Origin: Ruminococcus sp. | Lineage (GTDB): Bacteria > Bacillota > Clostridia > Lachnospirales > Lachnospiraceae | NCBI GenBank assembly: GCA_023663085.1 | Contig: JAMPIB010000035.1 | Location: 1-40,291 of the forward strand | Length of the DNA stretch: 40,291 bases | Direction: 5' to 3' | Shown here: one piece after another, positions 27,409 to 36,098 of the stretch | How positions within the stretch are numbered: the first letter of the stretch is position 1 | Layout: every line of letters starts with the position of its first letter | The notes under the pieces: generated by a model | The model's database searches: none | The model's input: the letters and a program-made list of their open reading frames with translations, nothing else | Told to the model about the DNA's origin: nothing | Translations under genes and position numbers: made by a program

Positions 27409-28482
27409 TTATTCTTTATGACTGTCAATTTTGTTGCGGATATCCTGCATCTGATAATCCAGTGTCTCGATAGATTCCGCACATGCCTTTAATTGTTCGA
27501 CGATCTCCTGCGCATCGCCAAGATTTTTCTTATATTTCAGTTTATGTTCCAGACTTGCCCAGAAATCCATGGCAATCGTCCGGAACTGTACCTCGACCTT
27601 GCGGTACTTTTTCTCATGCGACAAAAAAATGGGTATGCTGATGATAAGATGAAGACTCCGATAACCGTTCGATTTCGGATGCTTGATATAATCCTTTTCT
27701 TTCAAAAGGATTATATCGTCCTGTTTGACTAACAGTTTCGCCAGACGGTAAATATCGTCCGGAAAAGAACAGATGACACGGATCCCCGCCACATCATTCA
27801 GACATTCTTCAATATTATGTACCGTCACCGGATACCCCTTCCGCTCCAGTTTCTCATAAATGCTTTCCGCTGACTTTAATCTGCTCTTGATAGATTCAAA
27901 AGGATTTCTGTTATATTCCTGTGAAAATTCCTCGTTCAATACATTTAATTTCGTTTCCACTTCCATGATGGCACAGTGATACTGCATCATCAGATTATGG
28001 AAAGCGCCTGCTTCTTTTAATTTCTCCGCCTGCATCTGAATGATACGGGACTGTTTCTTTAACTCTTTGGTCTGTCTTTTTACTTTCTGCTCCAACTGGT
28101 TCCTGCCGGCAAAAAGTTCCACGGTATTTTTCACCCTGTTCTTAACGATAGAAGCCTCAAACGGTTTATGGATAAAATCCGAAACGCCCAGACAGAAACA
28201 CTTGTTTTCGATATCCACATCCTTTTCGCTGCTGATGATGAGTACGGGTATCCTGTTTAACCACCCGTTTTGTCTGATCTGCGCAATCACGCCGAAGCCA
28301 TCCATTCCGGGCATCTGTAAGTCCAGAAGGAGCGCGGCGGTTTCTTCTACATGCTGCTGCAGTTTCCGCAGAGCCTCTTCCCCGTCCCCCGCCGTATCCA
28401 CAATATATTCGTCTTCCAGTATCTCACGCAGCAATTCGCGGTTCACTTCCGCATCATCCACCACTAATATCCTGCTTCGCAT
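27409..28482 (-). CDS. Response-regulator receiver fused to a RelQ-like (p)ppGpp synthetase
   Basis: A 357-residue two-domain protein. Residues about 4-120 are a receiver: VVDDAEVN acidic pocket, phosphoacceptor Asp 54 in LLLDLQMPGMDG, Ser in LIISSEKD, Lys in HKPFE. A coiled-coil-like linker follows (about 128-160). Residues about 165-330 match small alarmone synthetases: SRLKSAESIYEKLERKG (ATP-binding basic patch), NDVAGIRVIC (Asp 230), KDYIKHPKSNGYRSLHL (GTP-binding loop), VEVQFRTIAMDFWASLEH (Glu 297) and HKLKYK. No hydrolase (HD) domain is present. It should make (p)ppGpp under control of phosphorylation. I chose the ATG with GGGGGA 8 bases upstream; the open frame begins at a TTG 13 codons earlier. 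A weak extended -10 (TGCTAGAAT, 28523-28528) may give extra internal transcription. Confidence 0.92.
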   Translation of the reverse strand: MRSRILVVDDAEVNRELLREILEDEYIVDTAGDGEEALRKLQQHVEETAALLLDLQMPGMDGFGVIAQIRQNGWLNRIPVLIISSEKDVDIENKCFCLGVSDFIHKPFEASIVKNRVKNTVELFAGRNQLEQKVKRQTKELKKQSRIIQMQAEKLKEAGAFHNLMMQYHCAIMEVETKLNVLNEEFSQEYNRNPFESIKSRLKSAESIYEKLERKGYPVTVHNIEECLNDVAGIRVICSFPDDIYRLAKLLVKQDDIILLKEKDYIKHPKSNGYRSLHLIISIPIFLSHEKKYRKVEVQFRTIAMDFWASLEHKLKYKKNLGDAQEIVEQLKACAESIETLDYQMQDIRNKIDSHKE

Positions 28483-28567
28483 TTGTAATTCCCCCGCGGT
28501 TTCTCTGTCCGTATCTGTCAATATTCTAGCACAAAATATTTACAGTTACTATACATGGAAACTTTTT

Positions 28568-31267
28568 TTACACTTTTTTTCTGATAAACATCAGGCCGAA
28601 TACGCCTACGCCGCAGTTACTGGAAACGGTGGCCGAAGCCTTCTGCGTGATAATTTTTTCAAACTTCACGTATTTAGCCGCCTCATCGAGTATCTCTTCC
28701 AGCTGGCTGACCGTACAGCCTGCATAGGTAAGAAACAGGATACGTGGATCGATCTGCTTACTGTGGCGCAGCAGTTTTCTGACATATCTGCGTCTTACGC
28801 GCTTCATATTTCCCGCTTCTATTTTCCAGAGTTTCAATTCATTCTGCGACATATGAAGAACCGGATGCAGGTTCAGAGAGTCGCAGAGCCTGTGAACAGG
28901 CCCGCTCACTTTGCCGTTACGGAACAGAGCCTCCGTACTCGGTACGAGGAAGTTTGAACATACCTGCACTTTAAACTGCTCTAAACTCTCGCAGATCTCT
29001 TTTACGCTTTTACCCTCTTCCGCCAGCATGGCCGCATGCAGAACCATAAGACCATGCCCGCTGCTGATATGCGACGAATCAAAGACAGTAACGTTATCAA
29101 AGCTTTTGCTGGCCTGCAGCGCATAAGGATACGCGCCGCTGAGCGCAGTCGTAGCGGTAATATGGAGGACGTGCTCCGCCGACTCTAAAGTATCCGCAAA
29201 GAAATACTCATATTTAGACGGTTCCGCCGTGGAAGAATGCGCATAATTGCCCTCTATCTGTAAGTATTTGAGCAGACTGTCGGAAGAAACTTCAAACAGA
29301 TCGCAGAAACGCCCTTCTTTCGTATGGACATAACAATACATCAGACGTATCTGGTACCTTTCCAGAAACTCCTTGGGCAGATCGCATATACAATCCGCGG
29401 TAATAGCCACTTTCCGCTTTCTGGCACCGGTAATCTGGCTGACAGCGCCTTCCTGCTCCGGATCTACCTTATTTTCATCCGCAGAATACTCGATGACCTC
29501 CGGCGGCAGATATTTTAACAGGCCGGCCTCTAATAATGCCGCGTTGATCGGTTTGGCCAGATAACCGTCGAAGCCCATATCCTGATACACCTGTTCCGCA
29601 TTGCTCATGACGTTGGCTGTCAGGGCAATAATGGGCACCTTCTGGCAAAATCCCCTGGTCTGGGCACGTACAGCCTTTAATGTAGCCTCACCATCCATAT
29701 CCGGCATCATATGATCCATTAAAATAATATGATAAGAATTCTCAGCCGTCAGCCGCAAACATTCCCTGCCGCTCTCCGCCGTATCAATTTTAATCTTCGT
29801 ACCCCGAAGCAGCTTCGCCGCCACCATACGGTTCATCTCGTTATCATCAACTACCAGGATCCGGGCATCCGGCGCCGTAAAACTCTGTTTGTATTTAGCC
29901 CGCTTGTTCATCTGTTTCTGCGCCGCAAAATTGATGATACCGATAGGCTGCGCATTGACGATCCGCTGTCTGATCTCCACCGAGAACGTAGAACCTTTAT
30001 GGTATACGCTGTCTACAAAAATAGAGCCTCCCATCATCTCCGCCAGTTGTTTGGAAATAGTAAGTCCGAGTCCGGTACCTTCAATGTTCCGGTTCTCTGT
30101 CTCATCTACACGCTTAAAGGACTGGAACAGATCGTCCAGGCTTTCTTTGCGGATACCCATACCGGTATCCGCCACAGAAATTGTCAGGATGATTTCATCC
30201 GCACCGACACGTTCGCCCTTGGCCGATAAGGTAACAGAACCTGCCTCTGTATATTTTACGGCATTCGTCAGCATATTGGTGACAATCTGCTTGATACGCA
30301 CTTCGTCGCCATAGAGCATGGACGGGATATCATGGTCGATATCCACTTTAAATTCCAGTTCTTTCTGATGCGCACGGATCCAGATCAGATTGACAAGATC
30401 GCTGAACATGGCGCTGACTTCATACTGCGCCGGCACGATCTCCATCTTGCCGGACTCTAATTTCGATAAGTCCAGAATATCGTTGATCGTCGTTAAAAGC
30501 ATCTTGCTGGCGTTCTGGATATTGATGGCGTTCTCCGCTATTTCGTCAGAGATATCCTCCCGCAGCGTCATCTCGTTAAGGCCGATGATGGTATTGATGG
30601 GTGTACGGATCTCATGACTCATGTTGGCAAAAAAAGTATCTTTGGAGCGCGCGATCTGCTCGATCTCTTTCCTCTGTTCCTCCGCCAGTTTTCTTTCGTT
30701 ATCGTATGTAAAAAACTGTACTTTTAATAAAAAGCCGATAAAGCAGCTCACCACGATGGTCGTGACATAAGAATCGCCATAACTGTAAAAGCGGCTGGCC
30801 GCTTCAGGCAGGATATCCGGATAGTGATAGGCTATCGAATAAGTTGCCAGAAAAGAGAGCATGGAAATAATGAGCGCAATGAAAAACTCTTTTCCTTTAA
30901 ATAAAACAAAAATATAGACAAGTCCCAGCACGAGCCAGACCGGCGTACCACTGTCCATACCGCCGCTCATGAAAAAAATAAGCGGGAAAAGGATCAGGTT
31001 CGAAGTCAGTACTAACAACCAGGAAGCCAGTTTTTCTTTACGGTATTTTACACAGATAAATAGGGCTATCCCTGCGATCACACACATTGGTATCAGAGCT
31101 GCCAGAACTGTCGGCGTCACTCCCAGCATAACGCGCCCCATACCTATTATAGAAGCGGCAAATGCCAGCAGCAGTACGATGCGGATGAGTCTCTCATGGA
31201 AATCCAGCTTTTCATTTAAGATATTATATAGATAATCACGTATTTTTTTTATCATAACCGTATACAC
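28568..31267 (-). CDS. Membrane hybrid histidine kinase with receiver and C-terminal DegV domain
   Basis: 899 residues. The N-terminal 185 residues hold about six membrane helices and short loops, a 6TM-type sensor. Then come HisKA (FFANMSHEIRTPIN, His 218), the HATPase (NMLTNAVKYT; VADTGMGI; EGTGLGLTISKQLAEMMGG), a receiver (DD 474-475, Asp 518 in LMDHMMPDMDG, Thr 550, Lys 572), and residues about 618-899 that match DegV/FakB fatty-acid-binding proteins: ITADCICDLPKEF, STAEPS (TSQPS in DegV), TTALSGAYPYA, VFDSSHISSGHGLMVLHAA and SNCGVGVFGLMF (HxGPGxxG in DegV). No HPt domain. The frame opens with GTG; an ATG four codons later is an alternative start. It lies 16 bases after the HPt kinase gene. 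Confidence 0.92.
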   Translation of the reverse strand: MYTVMIKKIRDYLYNILNEKLDFHERLIRIVLLLAFAASIIGMGRVMLGVTPTVLAALIPMCVIAGIALFICVKYRKEKLASWLLVLTSNLILFPLIFFMSGGMDSGTPVWLVLGLVYIFVLFKGKEFFIALIISMLSFLATYSIAYHYPDILPEAASRFYSYGDSYVTTIVVSCFIGFLLKVQFFTYDNERKLAEEQRKEIEQIARSKDTFFANMSHEIRTPINTIIGLNEMTLREDISDEIAENAINIQNASKMLLTTINDILDLSKLESGKMEIVPAQYEVSAMFSDLVNLIWIRAHQKELEFKVDIDHDIPSMLYGDEVRIKQIVTNMLTNAVKYTEAGSVTLSAKGERVGADEIILTISVADTGMGIRKESLDDLFQSFKRVDETENRNIEGTGLGLTISKQLAEMMGGSIFVDSVYHKGSTFSVEIRQRIVNAQPIGIINFAAQKQMNKRAKYKQSFTAPDARILVVDDNEMNRMVAAKLLRGTKIKIDTAESGRECLRLTAENSYHIILMDHMMPDMDGEATLKAVRAQTRGFCQKVPIIALTANVMSNAEQVYQDMGFDGYLAKPINAALLEAGLLKYLPPEVIEYSADENKVDPEQEGAVSQITGARKRKVAITADCICDLPKEFLERYQIRLMYCYVHTKEGRFCDLFEVSSDSLLKYLQIEGNYAHSSTAEPSKYEYFFADTLESAEHVLHITATTALSGAYPYALQASKSFDNVTVFDSSHISSGHGLMVLHAAMLAEEGKSVKEICESLEQFKVQVCSNFLVPSTEALFRNGKVSGPVHRLCDSLNLHPVLHMSQNELKLWKIEAGNMKRVRRRYVRKLLRHSKQIDPRILFLTYAGCTVSQLEEILDEAAKYVKFEKIITQKASATVSSNCGVGVFGLMFIRKKV

Positions 31268-31283
31268 CCAGCCTTTCCCACTC

Positions 31284-34253
31284 TCACATCGTGCCCTTTG
31301 CGATTTTTTCTTCCCAGGAACCTAATACTTCACCCGCGCCGAGGAAATCAAAATCATCGACTTTTACCTTGATCTCATTTACCATATCCGTAAGATCGAG
31401 TTCCTGATATCGGCACCCTTTTAACTGCTCTAAAATCCCATCCAGTCCGTCGCTTTCAAAGCTGTCCAGTTTGGCCCTAAGGAATGTCAGACGCTCTTTT
31501 AAAACAGCTTCGTCAGCAGCGCCTGCTGCTTCTGTTCCCCCGCTTTCGCTGCTTTCTGCTGCCATTTCAACATTTCCTTCCGCCCCGTTTCCATCTGGTA
31601 CGTCAGTCTGCGCCGCAGTCTTTTCTTCTTTCTCTCCTTCATATCCATCGGGATAAAGAAACGTATTACGTGCAAAGGCTGTAAGCAGCGCATTGTGTTT
31701 CTCCATCAGTTCCTCGTGGTGATCCAGAATATATTCGATACGGTTTTCTTTTCCTGCCATCTCCAGATTCAGTGCCAGTTCAGCCAGTTCGTTGGCACCA
31801 ATACCCTTGGAATTGCTCTTTAAGGCATGTACGGTGATGACATAATTTTTCCAGTCCTGCTCTTTTACGAACTGTTCCAGCTGCTCGTTTCGTCTGGCGC
31901 CTTCCGCATGATAGATCGTAATGATCTCCCGCAGGCCCTCTTGATCGCCGCAGTAAGAAATGCCCTGCTCGATATTGATACCTGCATCCCTTAAGGCATC
32001 AAGCGCTTCTGCTTCGGTCTCTTTTTTACCTGCAGCCGGAATCTTATCCCGGCCATCAGCCGCCGCCGTCTGCGCAGCCCCTGCGCTTGCACCGTCATTT
32101 TGCCATGCTGTGACAGCGTTCGCCTTACCCTTATCCGTACTCTCTTTCAGAGAATTTTCTGTGGTATCCTCCATATCTTCTTCCACACTGATCTGTTTCT
32201 GCACCGGGATATAACGGCGCAGCATGCGCTCTAAGACGCTTAACTCAATGGGCTTGGCAATAAAATCGGTAAAGCCTTCATCCATGAACATCTCCCTGGC
32301 TCCGCCGATGGCATTGGCCGTAAAGGCAATGACCGAGAGCGCCTGAAAATAGGACCCGGGTTTCTGGCGTATCTTATGCAGCGTCTCCACACCATCCATT
32401 TCCGGCATCATATGGTCTAAGAATACGCAGTCGTATTCCATGCCATCCAGTTTATCAAGAGCCTCCTGCCCGCCGCTGGCCATCGATACTTTAATCTGAT
32501 ATGGCAGGAGCAGTCTGGCCATGACTTTTAAGTTCATGGCATTATCATCCACTACCAGCACTTTGGCGTCAGGCGCGATGAAACGATGACGCAGGTCAAG
32601 ATGCTGTTCGCCCCTTTGCAGGACTTTCTGTCCGTTAAATACCGCAGCGATGGACAATACCGTAAACGGCTTATAGATGCGCAGCATATTGCTGCCTATC
32701 TGCGTCTCCTGCCCGTAATCAAGGATGAGCACGACCGTCAGTTCTTTGGCCAGTTGTTCAAAGAAATTCCTGTCTTCGCAGTATTCTTCCCAACTGATAA
32801 AAATATGGGAATAGTTTTCATGGTCTATACGGCGCTTTAATTCCGGCAGATTCTTACAGATCCTGAACATGATGCCGAACTGCTCCGCGATATGGCGGAT
32901 GCAGCGCTCATATCCTTCCCGCACCACGGTATAATTATATTTATCCATATTGATATAACAGGCCGCGAATAAGTGGCTCTTGTTTTTGATAGACACGATA
33001 GGCGTCTCGTCCAGTACCTTCTGGGGAATGGTGAACTGGAAAGTCGTTCCGCGATCCGGCATACTCTCGACCGTGATAAAACCGCCCATATTCTGTACGA
33101 GGGCCTGTGTAATGGCCAGTCCTAAACCGATACCGCCCTCCTCCCTGTTGCGTCTGGAATTAAGCTGGCCGAAACTGGTGAAGATCTTCTCCATATCCGC
33201 CTGACTCATACCGATACCGGAATCTTTGATACTGACTAAAAGATTGATGCCGTATTCTTCTTTCCTGCTCTTGATGCGCAGGACGATACCGCCCTCTTTG
33301 GTAAATTTAATGGCATTTTCCAAAAGATTCATCACGATACGGCGCAGCTTCTGTTCATCTCCCAAGAGATTACTCGGCAGGTCGGCATCACAGTCTACAA
33401 TGAGTTCCAGATGCTTTCCATTCTCCATAGTCAGCGCCATATTGATGATATCCGTAATGGTGGAAGTGATATTATAACTTTCTTCCGCCAACTCCATCTT
33501 ACCACTTTCCAGTTCCGAGAAATCCAGAATGTTACTGACCGTGGAAAGAAGGTTGCGTCCTGCCGTCTGGATATCAATGACGTCCCGCCTTACATCTACC
33601 GGCAGATTTTCCTGTAAGATGGCCTCGCTCATACCGCAGACCGCATTGATGGGCGTGCGGATCTCATGAGAAATATTGACCATAAAATCGTCTTTACTCT
33701 GTTCAACTATTTCCAATTCATGGATGTTTTCTATCAATTTCTCGCTCGTCTCCTGCCTGATGCGTATGGTGATCCAGGTCACAAGTGAAATGGCATAGGC
33801 GGAAAGAACATGCAAAAGCATACGGATGATATCATTGGCGGTCTGCACGGATATCGTCTGAGAAACAAACCCGTGATACAAAAAGATCAGCGTCGTCATG
33901 ATAACGCCCAGATACACGATATCCTCGCTGCAGAATATACCAAGCAGCGCGATCAGGGCCAACATCGTAGAGAGCATGGAAGTAAAACTCTGCGAATACA
34001 CAGCATAGACCGCAAAGTTGATCCAGGAGACGGCTGCCAGAAATTTAGCCCGGAATCCATAATCACGGTATTTTTTCAGATGAATGACCCAGGCGGCAAT
34101 GATCGTCGCGACAATAATTTCCCTGGCGATCAGATTCCATGCCAGCAGATACGAAGAAAGCAGCATGGCCAGTGAAAAAAGCGTGAATATGCCAAGTACG
34201 ATCTGCTCTAACTTTTTATTTGTCTTATCATTCCTAAATTGCTTCTCTTCCAA
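31284..34253 (-). CDS. Membrane hybrid histidine kinase: HisKA-HATPase-pseudoREC-REC-HPt
   Basis: 989 residues. About six membrane helices (20-165), HisKA (MVNISHEIRTPINAV, His 196), HATPase (NLLENAIKFT; IKDSGIGMS; GGIGLGLAITQALVQNMGG), then a degenerate receiver-like region (about 425-545) that lacks the phospho-Asp but keeps a YKPF motif. A true receiver follows (VVDDNAMN 567-574; Asp 613 in FLDHMMPEMDG; Lys 667). After a low-complexity linker comes an HPt domain with His 809 in TVHALKSNSKGIG. A Ser/Ala/Glu linker and a final helical segment of about 70 residues with no clear family close the protein. It starts with TTG behind GGAGGAAAGG, which may lower its translation. It is the only protein in the window with an HPt. 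Confidence 0.92.
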   Translation of the reverse strand: MEEKQFRNDKTNKKLEQIVLGIFTLFSLAMLLSSYLLAWNLIAREIIVATIIAAWVIHLKKYRDYGFRAKFLAAVSWINFAVYAVYSQSFTSMLSTMLALIALLGIFCSEDIVYLGVIMTTLIFLYHGFVSQTISVQTANDIIRMLLHVLSAYAISLVTWITIRIRQETSEKLIENIHELEIVEQSKDDFMVNISHEIRTPINAVCGMSEAILQENLPVDVRRDVIDIQTAGRNLLSTVSNILDFSELESGKMELAEESYNITSTITDIINMALTMENGKHLELIVDCDADLPSNLLGDEQKLRRIVMNLLENAIKFTKEGGIVLRIKSRKEEYGINLLVSIKDSGIGMSQADMEKIFTSFGQLNSRRNREEGGIGLGLAITQALVQNMGGFITVESMPDRGTTFQFTIPQKVLDETPIVSIKNKSHLFAACYINMDKYNYTVVREGYERCIRHIAEQFGIMFRICKNLPELKRRIDHENYSHIFISWEEYCEDRNFFEQLAKELTVVLILDYGQETQIGSNMLRIYKPFTVLSIAAVFNGQKVLQRGEQHLDLRHRFIAPDAKVLVVDDNAMNLKVMARLLLPYQIKVSMASGGQEALDKLDGMEYDCVFLDHMMPEMDGVETLHKIRQKPGSYFQALSVIAFTANAIGGAREMFMDEGFTDFIAKPIELSVLERMLRRYIPVQKQISVEEDMEDTTENSLKESTDKGKANAVTAWQNDGASAGAAQTAAADGRDKIPAAGKKETEAEALDALRDAGINIEQGISYCGDQEGLREIITIYHAEGARRNEQLEQFVKEQDWKNYVITVHALKSNSKGIGANELAELALNLEMAGKENRIEYILDHHEELMEKHNALLTAFARNTFLYPDGYEGEKEEKTAAQTDVPDGNGAEGNVEMAAESSESGGTEAAGAADEAVLKERLTFLRAKLDSFESDGLDGILEQLKGCRYQELDLTDMVNEIKVKVDDFDFLGAGEVLGSWEEKIAKGTM

Positions 34254-34288
34254 GGTAAATTACCGTTCCTTTCCTCCGTACTGTCCAC

Positions 34289-35368
34289 TCATTCGATACC
34301 AAGCTGTTCTTTTAACAGCGGTAACATCTCCATGAACACGTCGATAATGACCGGGTCAAACTGCGTTCCCCTGCCTTCCGACATGATCTGCATGATCCGT
34401 TCGATGGGACGGATCGGCGGTTTATAAACACGCTCTTCATACAAAGCGTCAAATACATCCGCCACCGACATGATACGCGCCGCCAACGGTATACTGTCGC
34501 CTGCCAGTCCCGTAGGATACCCCGTGCCATCCCAGCGCTCATGATGATACATGGCGATATCTTCCACGATCCGCACATAATGTTCATCTTCCACATCCCC
34601 GATAATCGTCTGGATGATCTTACGACTGTATGTGGTATGCAGTTTCATGGCGTCAAATTCTTCCGGCGTCAGTTTGCCGGGTTTTTGCAGGATGGAATCC
34701 GGCACTTTGATCTTACCCACATCATGTAAAGGGGCTGCCTTGCACAAATCCTGTATGTAGCCGTCCGTCAGTTCCACCGGAAAAAGATTTCGTCTATGTA
34801 ATTCACTGGCTATCATCCTCACATAAGTCTGCGTATTTTTTACATGCTTGCCGGTACTGCCATCCCTGCTCTCGATCAGATTCGCCATACCGATGATGAC
34901 GGAATCCTGGATCATGCTGATGCGTCTGGCATTTTCGGTGATCTTATCAGCCTGCTCTTTTACCATATTTTCCAGGTTGTTACGATACTGCTCCAGTTCT
35001 ATCGTTTTCGCCACGCGGCTGAGCAGGATATCCGGTACGAACGGCTTGGCCACGTAGTCCATGGCTCCCACCTGAAAACATCTGACTTCTGTTTCCGCCA
35101 GATTATCCGCCGTTAAAAAAATAACGGGTATCGACTTCGTCGCCTCCTGCTGACGCAGCTTCTCCATCACTTCAAACCCATCCATTTCGGGCATATTAAT
35201 ATCTAATAAAATAAGATCGGGCCGGTTATTTTCCAGATATTTTAACGCCGCCATACCTGAATTAGAAGCCGCTATCCGGTAGTACGGCAGAAGGATCTTC
35301 TGCGCCAGCGTTAAATTGGTCTTATCATCATCCACGACCAGAATAATATTTTTTGTAGTAACATCCAT
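34289..35368 (-). CDS. Response regulator with HD-GYP c-di-GMP phosphodiesterase domain
   Basis: 359 residues, RpfG-like. The receiver (about 7-122) has VVDDDKTN, phosphoacceptor Asp 56 in LLDINMPEMDG, Thr in FLTAD and Lys in AKPF. The output domain has HDVGKIKVPD (His 215, Asp 216), the HHERWDGTGYPTGL motif (GYP 283-285) and ADVFDALYEERVYKP. All metal ligands I can place are present, so it should hydrolyse c-di-GMP when phosphorylated. It is the first gene of the four-gene signalling operon, about 50 bases after a promoter, and is followed after 35 bases by the HPt kinase. The ribosome site is AAAGG 11 bases before the ATG. Confidence 0.94.
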   Translation of the reverse strand: MDVTTKNIILVVDDDKTNLTLAQKILLPYYRIAASNSGMAALKYLENNRPDLILLDINMPEMDGFEVMEKLRQQEATKSIPVIFLTADNLAETEVRCFQVGAMDYVAKPFVPDILLSRVAKTIELEQYRNNLENMVKEQADKITENARRISMIQDSVIIGMANLIESRDGSTGKHVKNTQTYVRMIASELHRRNLFPVELTDGYIQDLCKAAPLHDVGKIKVPDSILQKPGKLTPEEFDAMKLHTTYSRKIIQTIIGDVEDEHYVRIVEDIAMYHHERWDGTGYPTGLAGDSIPLAARIMSVADVFDALYEERVYKPPIRPIERIMQIMSEGRGTQFDPVIIDVFMEMLPLLKEQLGIE

Positions 35369-35424
35369 GTAACATCATGCCTTTCTTACACCGGACTTTG
35401 TCCTGTGCCCTTTTATCCCAAGAT

Positions 35425-35454
35425 ATTATATCAATAAAGTGCATGTTTTGGCAA
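35425..35454 (-). promoter_or_regulatory. Promoter of the four-gene signalling operon
   Basis: Minus-strand TTGCCA (35449-35454) and a perfect TATAAT (35425-35430) with 18 bases between. The leader to the first ATG is about 50 bases and holds a small GGAC/GTCC hairpin. I see no comparably strong promoter inside the operon. Confidence 0.7.
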
Positions 35455-35547
35455 TAATAACTAAAAAGACTGAAAAAGCTGCAAGAGCTGAGAATACCGT
35501 ATGATGATAATAACAGACAAATTCTTGAGAAAAATCTTACAACTGAC

Positions 35548-36057
35548 TCAGATATGATCTTCGGCAAACTTTATCACAGAAATGACGGGCATGATCAGTA
35601 TCCCGCAGAAAAAATTGCTGATGCCGTGAATACAGTCCCACGGCAGCCCCGCAATGATCCAGGCGATCATTCCCCGAAAACTTAAGCCATATAAAACCGC
35701 CTGTGCCGGTGCATACAGGGTTCCGAACAGGAACCCGTGCGCCGCGCAAAGCAGCATATATACAAGAGGCTGCGCTTTTTTCGGCATATTCTTCGGCAGT
35801 AACATGACCGCTCCCCAAAGAAGCGTCCATACATACAGATAAGGAATCCACCATGTCGCAAATCCGCTGAAAATCCCATTTAAGAGCACATAAATGTAGA
35901 TTGGATACAGCGCCTTCTTACGATATACGACCGTAAAGGCGATCGTAAATACGCCGAGCAAATGGATATTGGGTGCGATCTCCATAATGACCTTCGAGGC
36001 ATACATGACCGCTCCCAGCATGGAAAAAACAACGATTTCTTTTGTTGTGACTTTCAT
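35548..36057 (-). CDS. ECF transporter S component
   Basis: A 169-residue membrane protein with five to six helices (IVVFSMLGAVMYASKVIMEI; HLLGVFTIAFTVVYRKKALY; LYVWTLLWGAVMLLP; MLLCAAHGFLFGTLYAPAQA; IISNFFCGILIMPVI-like end). The LGAVMYASKVIMEIAPNIHLLGVF start is typical of S components of energy-coupling-factor vitamin importers. The ATPases and T component are not here and would be shared. The adjacent DUF4430 lipoprotein suggests a corrinoid or similar ligand. The ATG chosen has AAAGG 12 bases upstream; an in-frame ATG four codons earlier abuts the ribosome site. Confidence 0.8.
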   Translation of the reverse strand: MKVTTKEIVVFSMLGAVMYASKVIMEIAPNIHLLGVFTIAFTVVYRKKALYPIYIYVLLNGIFSGFATWWIPYLYVWTLLWGAVMLLPKNMPKKAQPLVYMLLCAAHGFLFGTLYAPAQAVLYGLSFRGMIAWIIAGLPWDCIHGISNFFCGILIMPVISVIKFAEDHI

Positions 36058-36098
36058 ATTGATAACCATGCCTTTCTCTCAACCTGCAATTTTTCAAT

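Noticed and set aside
29729-30314. Long plus-strand open frames across the kinase genes
   Set aside because: Shadows of the minus-strand hybrid kinase, which has complete HisKA, HATPase and receiver motifs in its own frame.
35369-35547. Riboswitch in front of the signalling operon
   Set aside because: The leader is only about 50 bases with one 4-base hairpin, too short for a known c-di-GMP or ppGpp aptamer. A covariance search would settle it.
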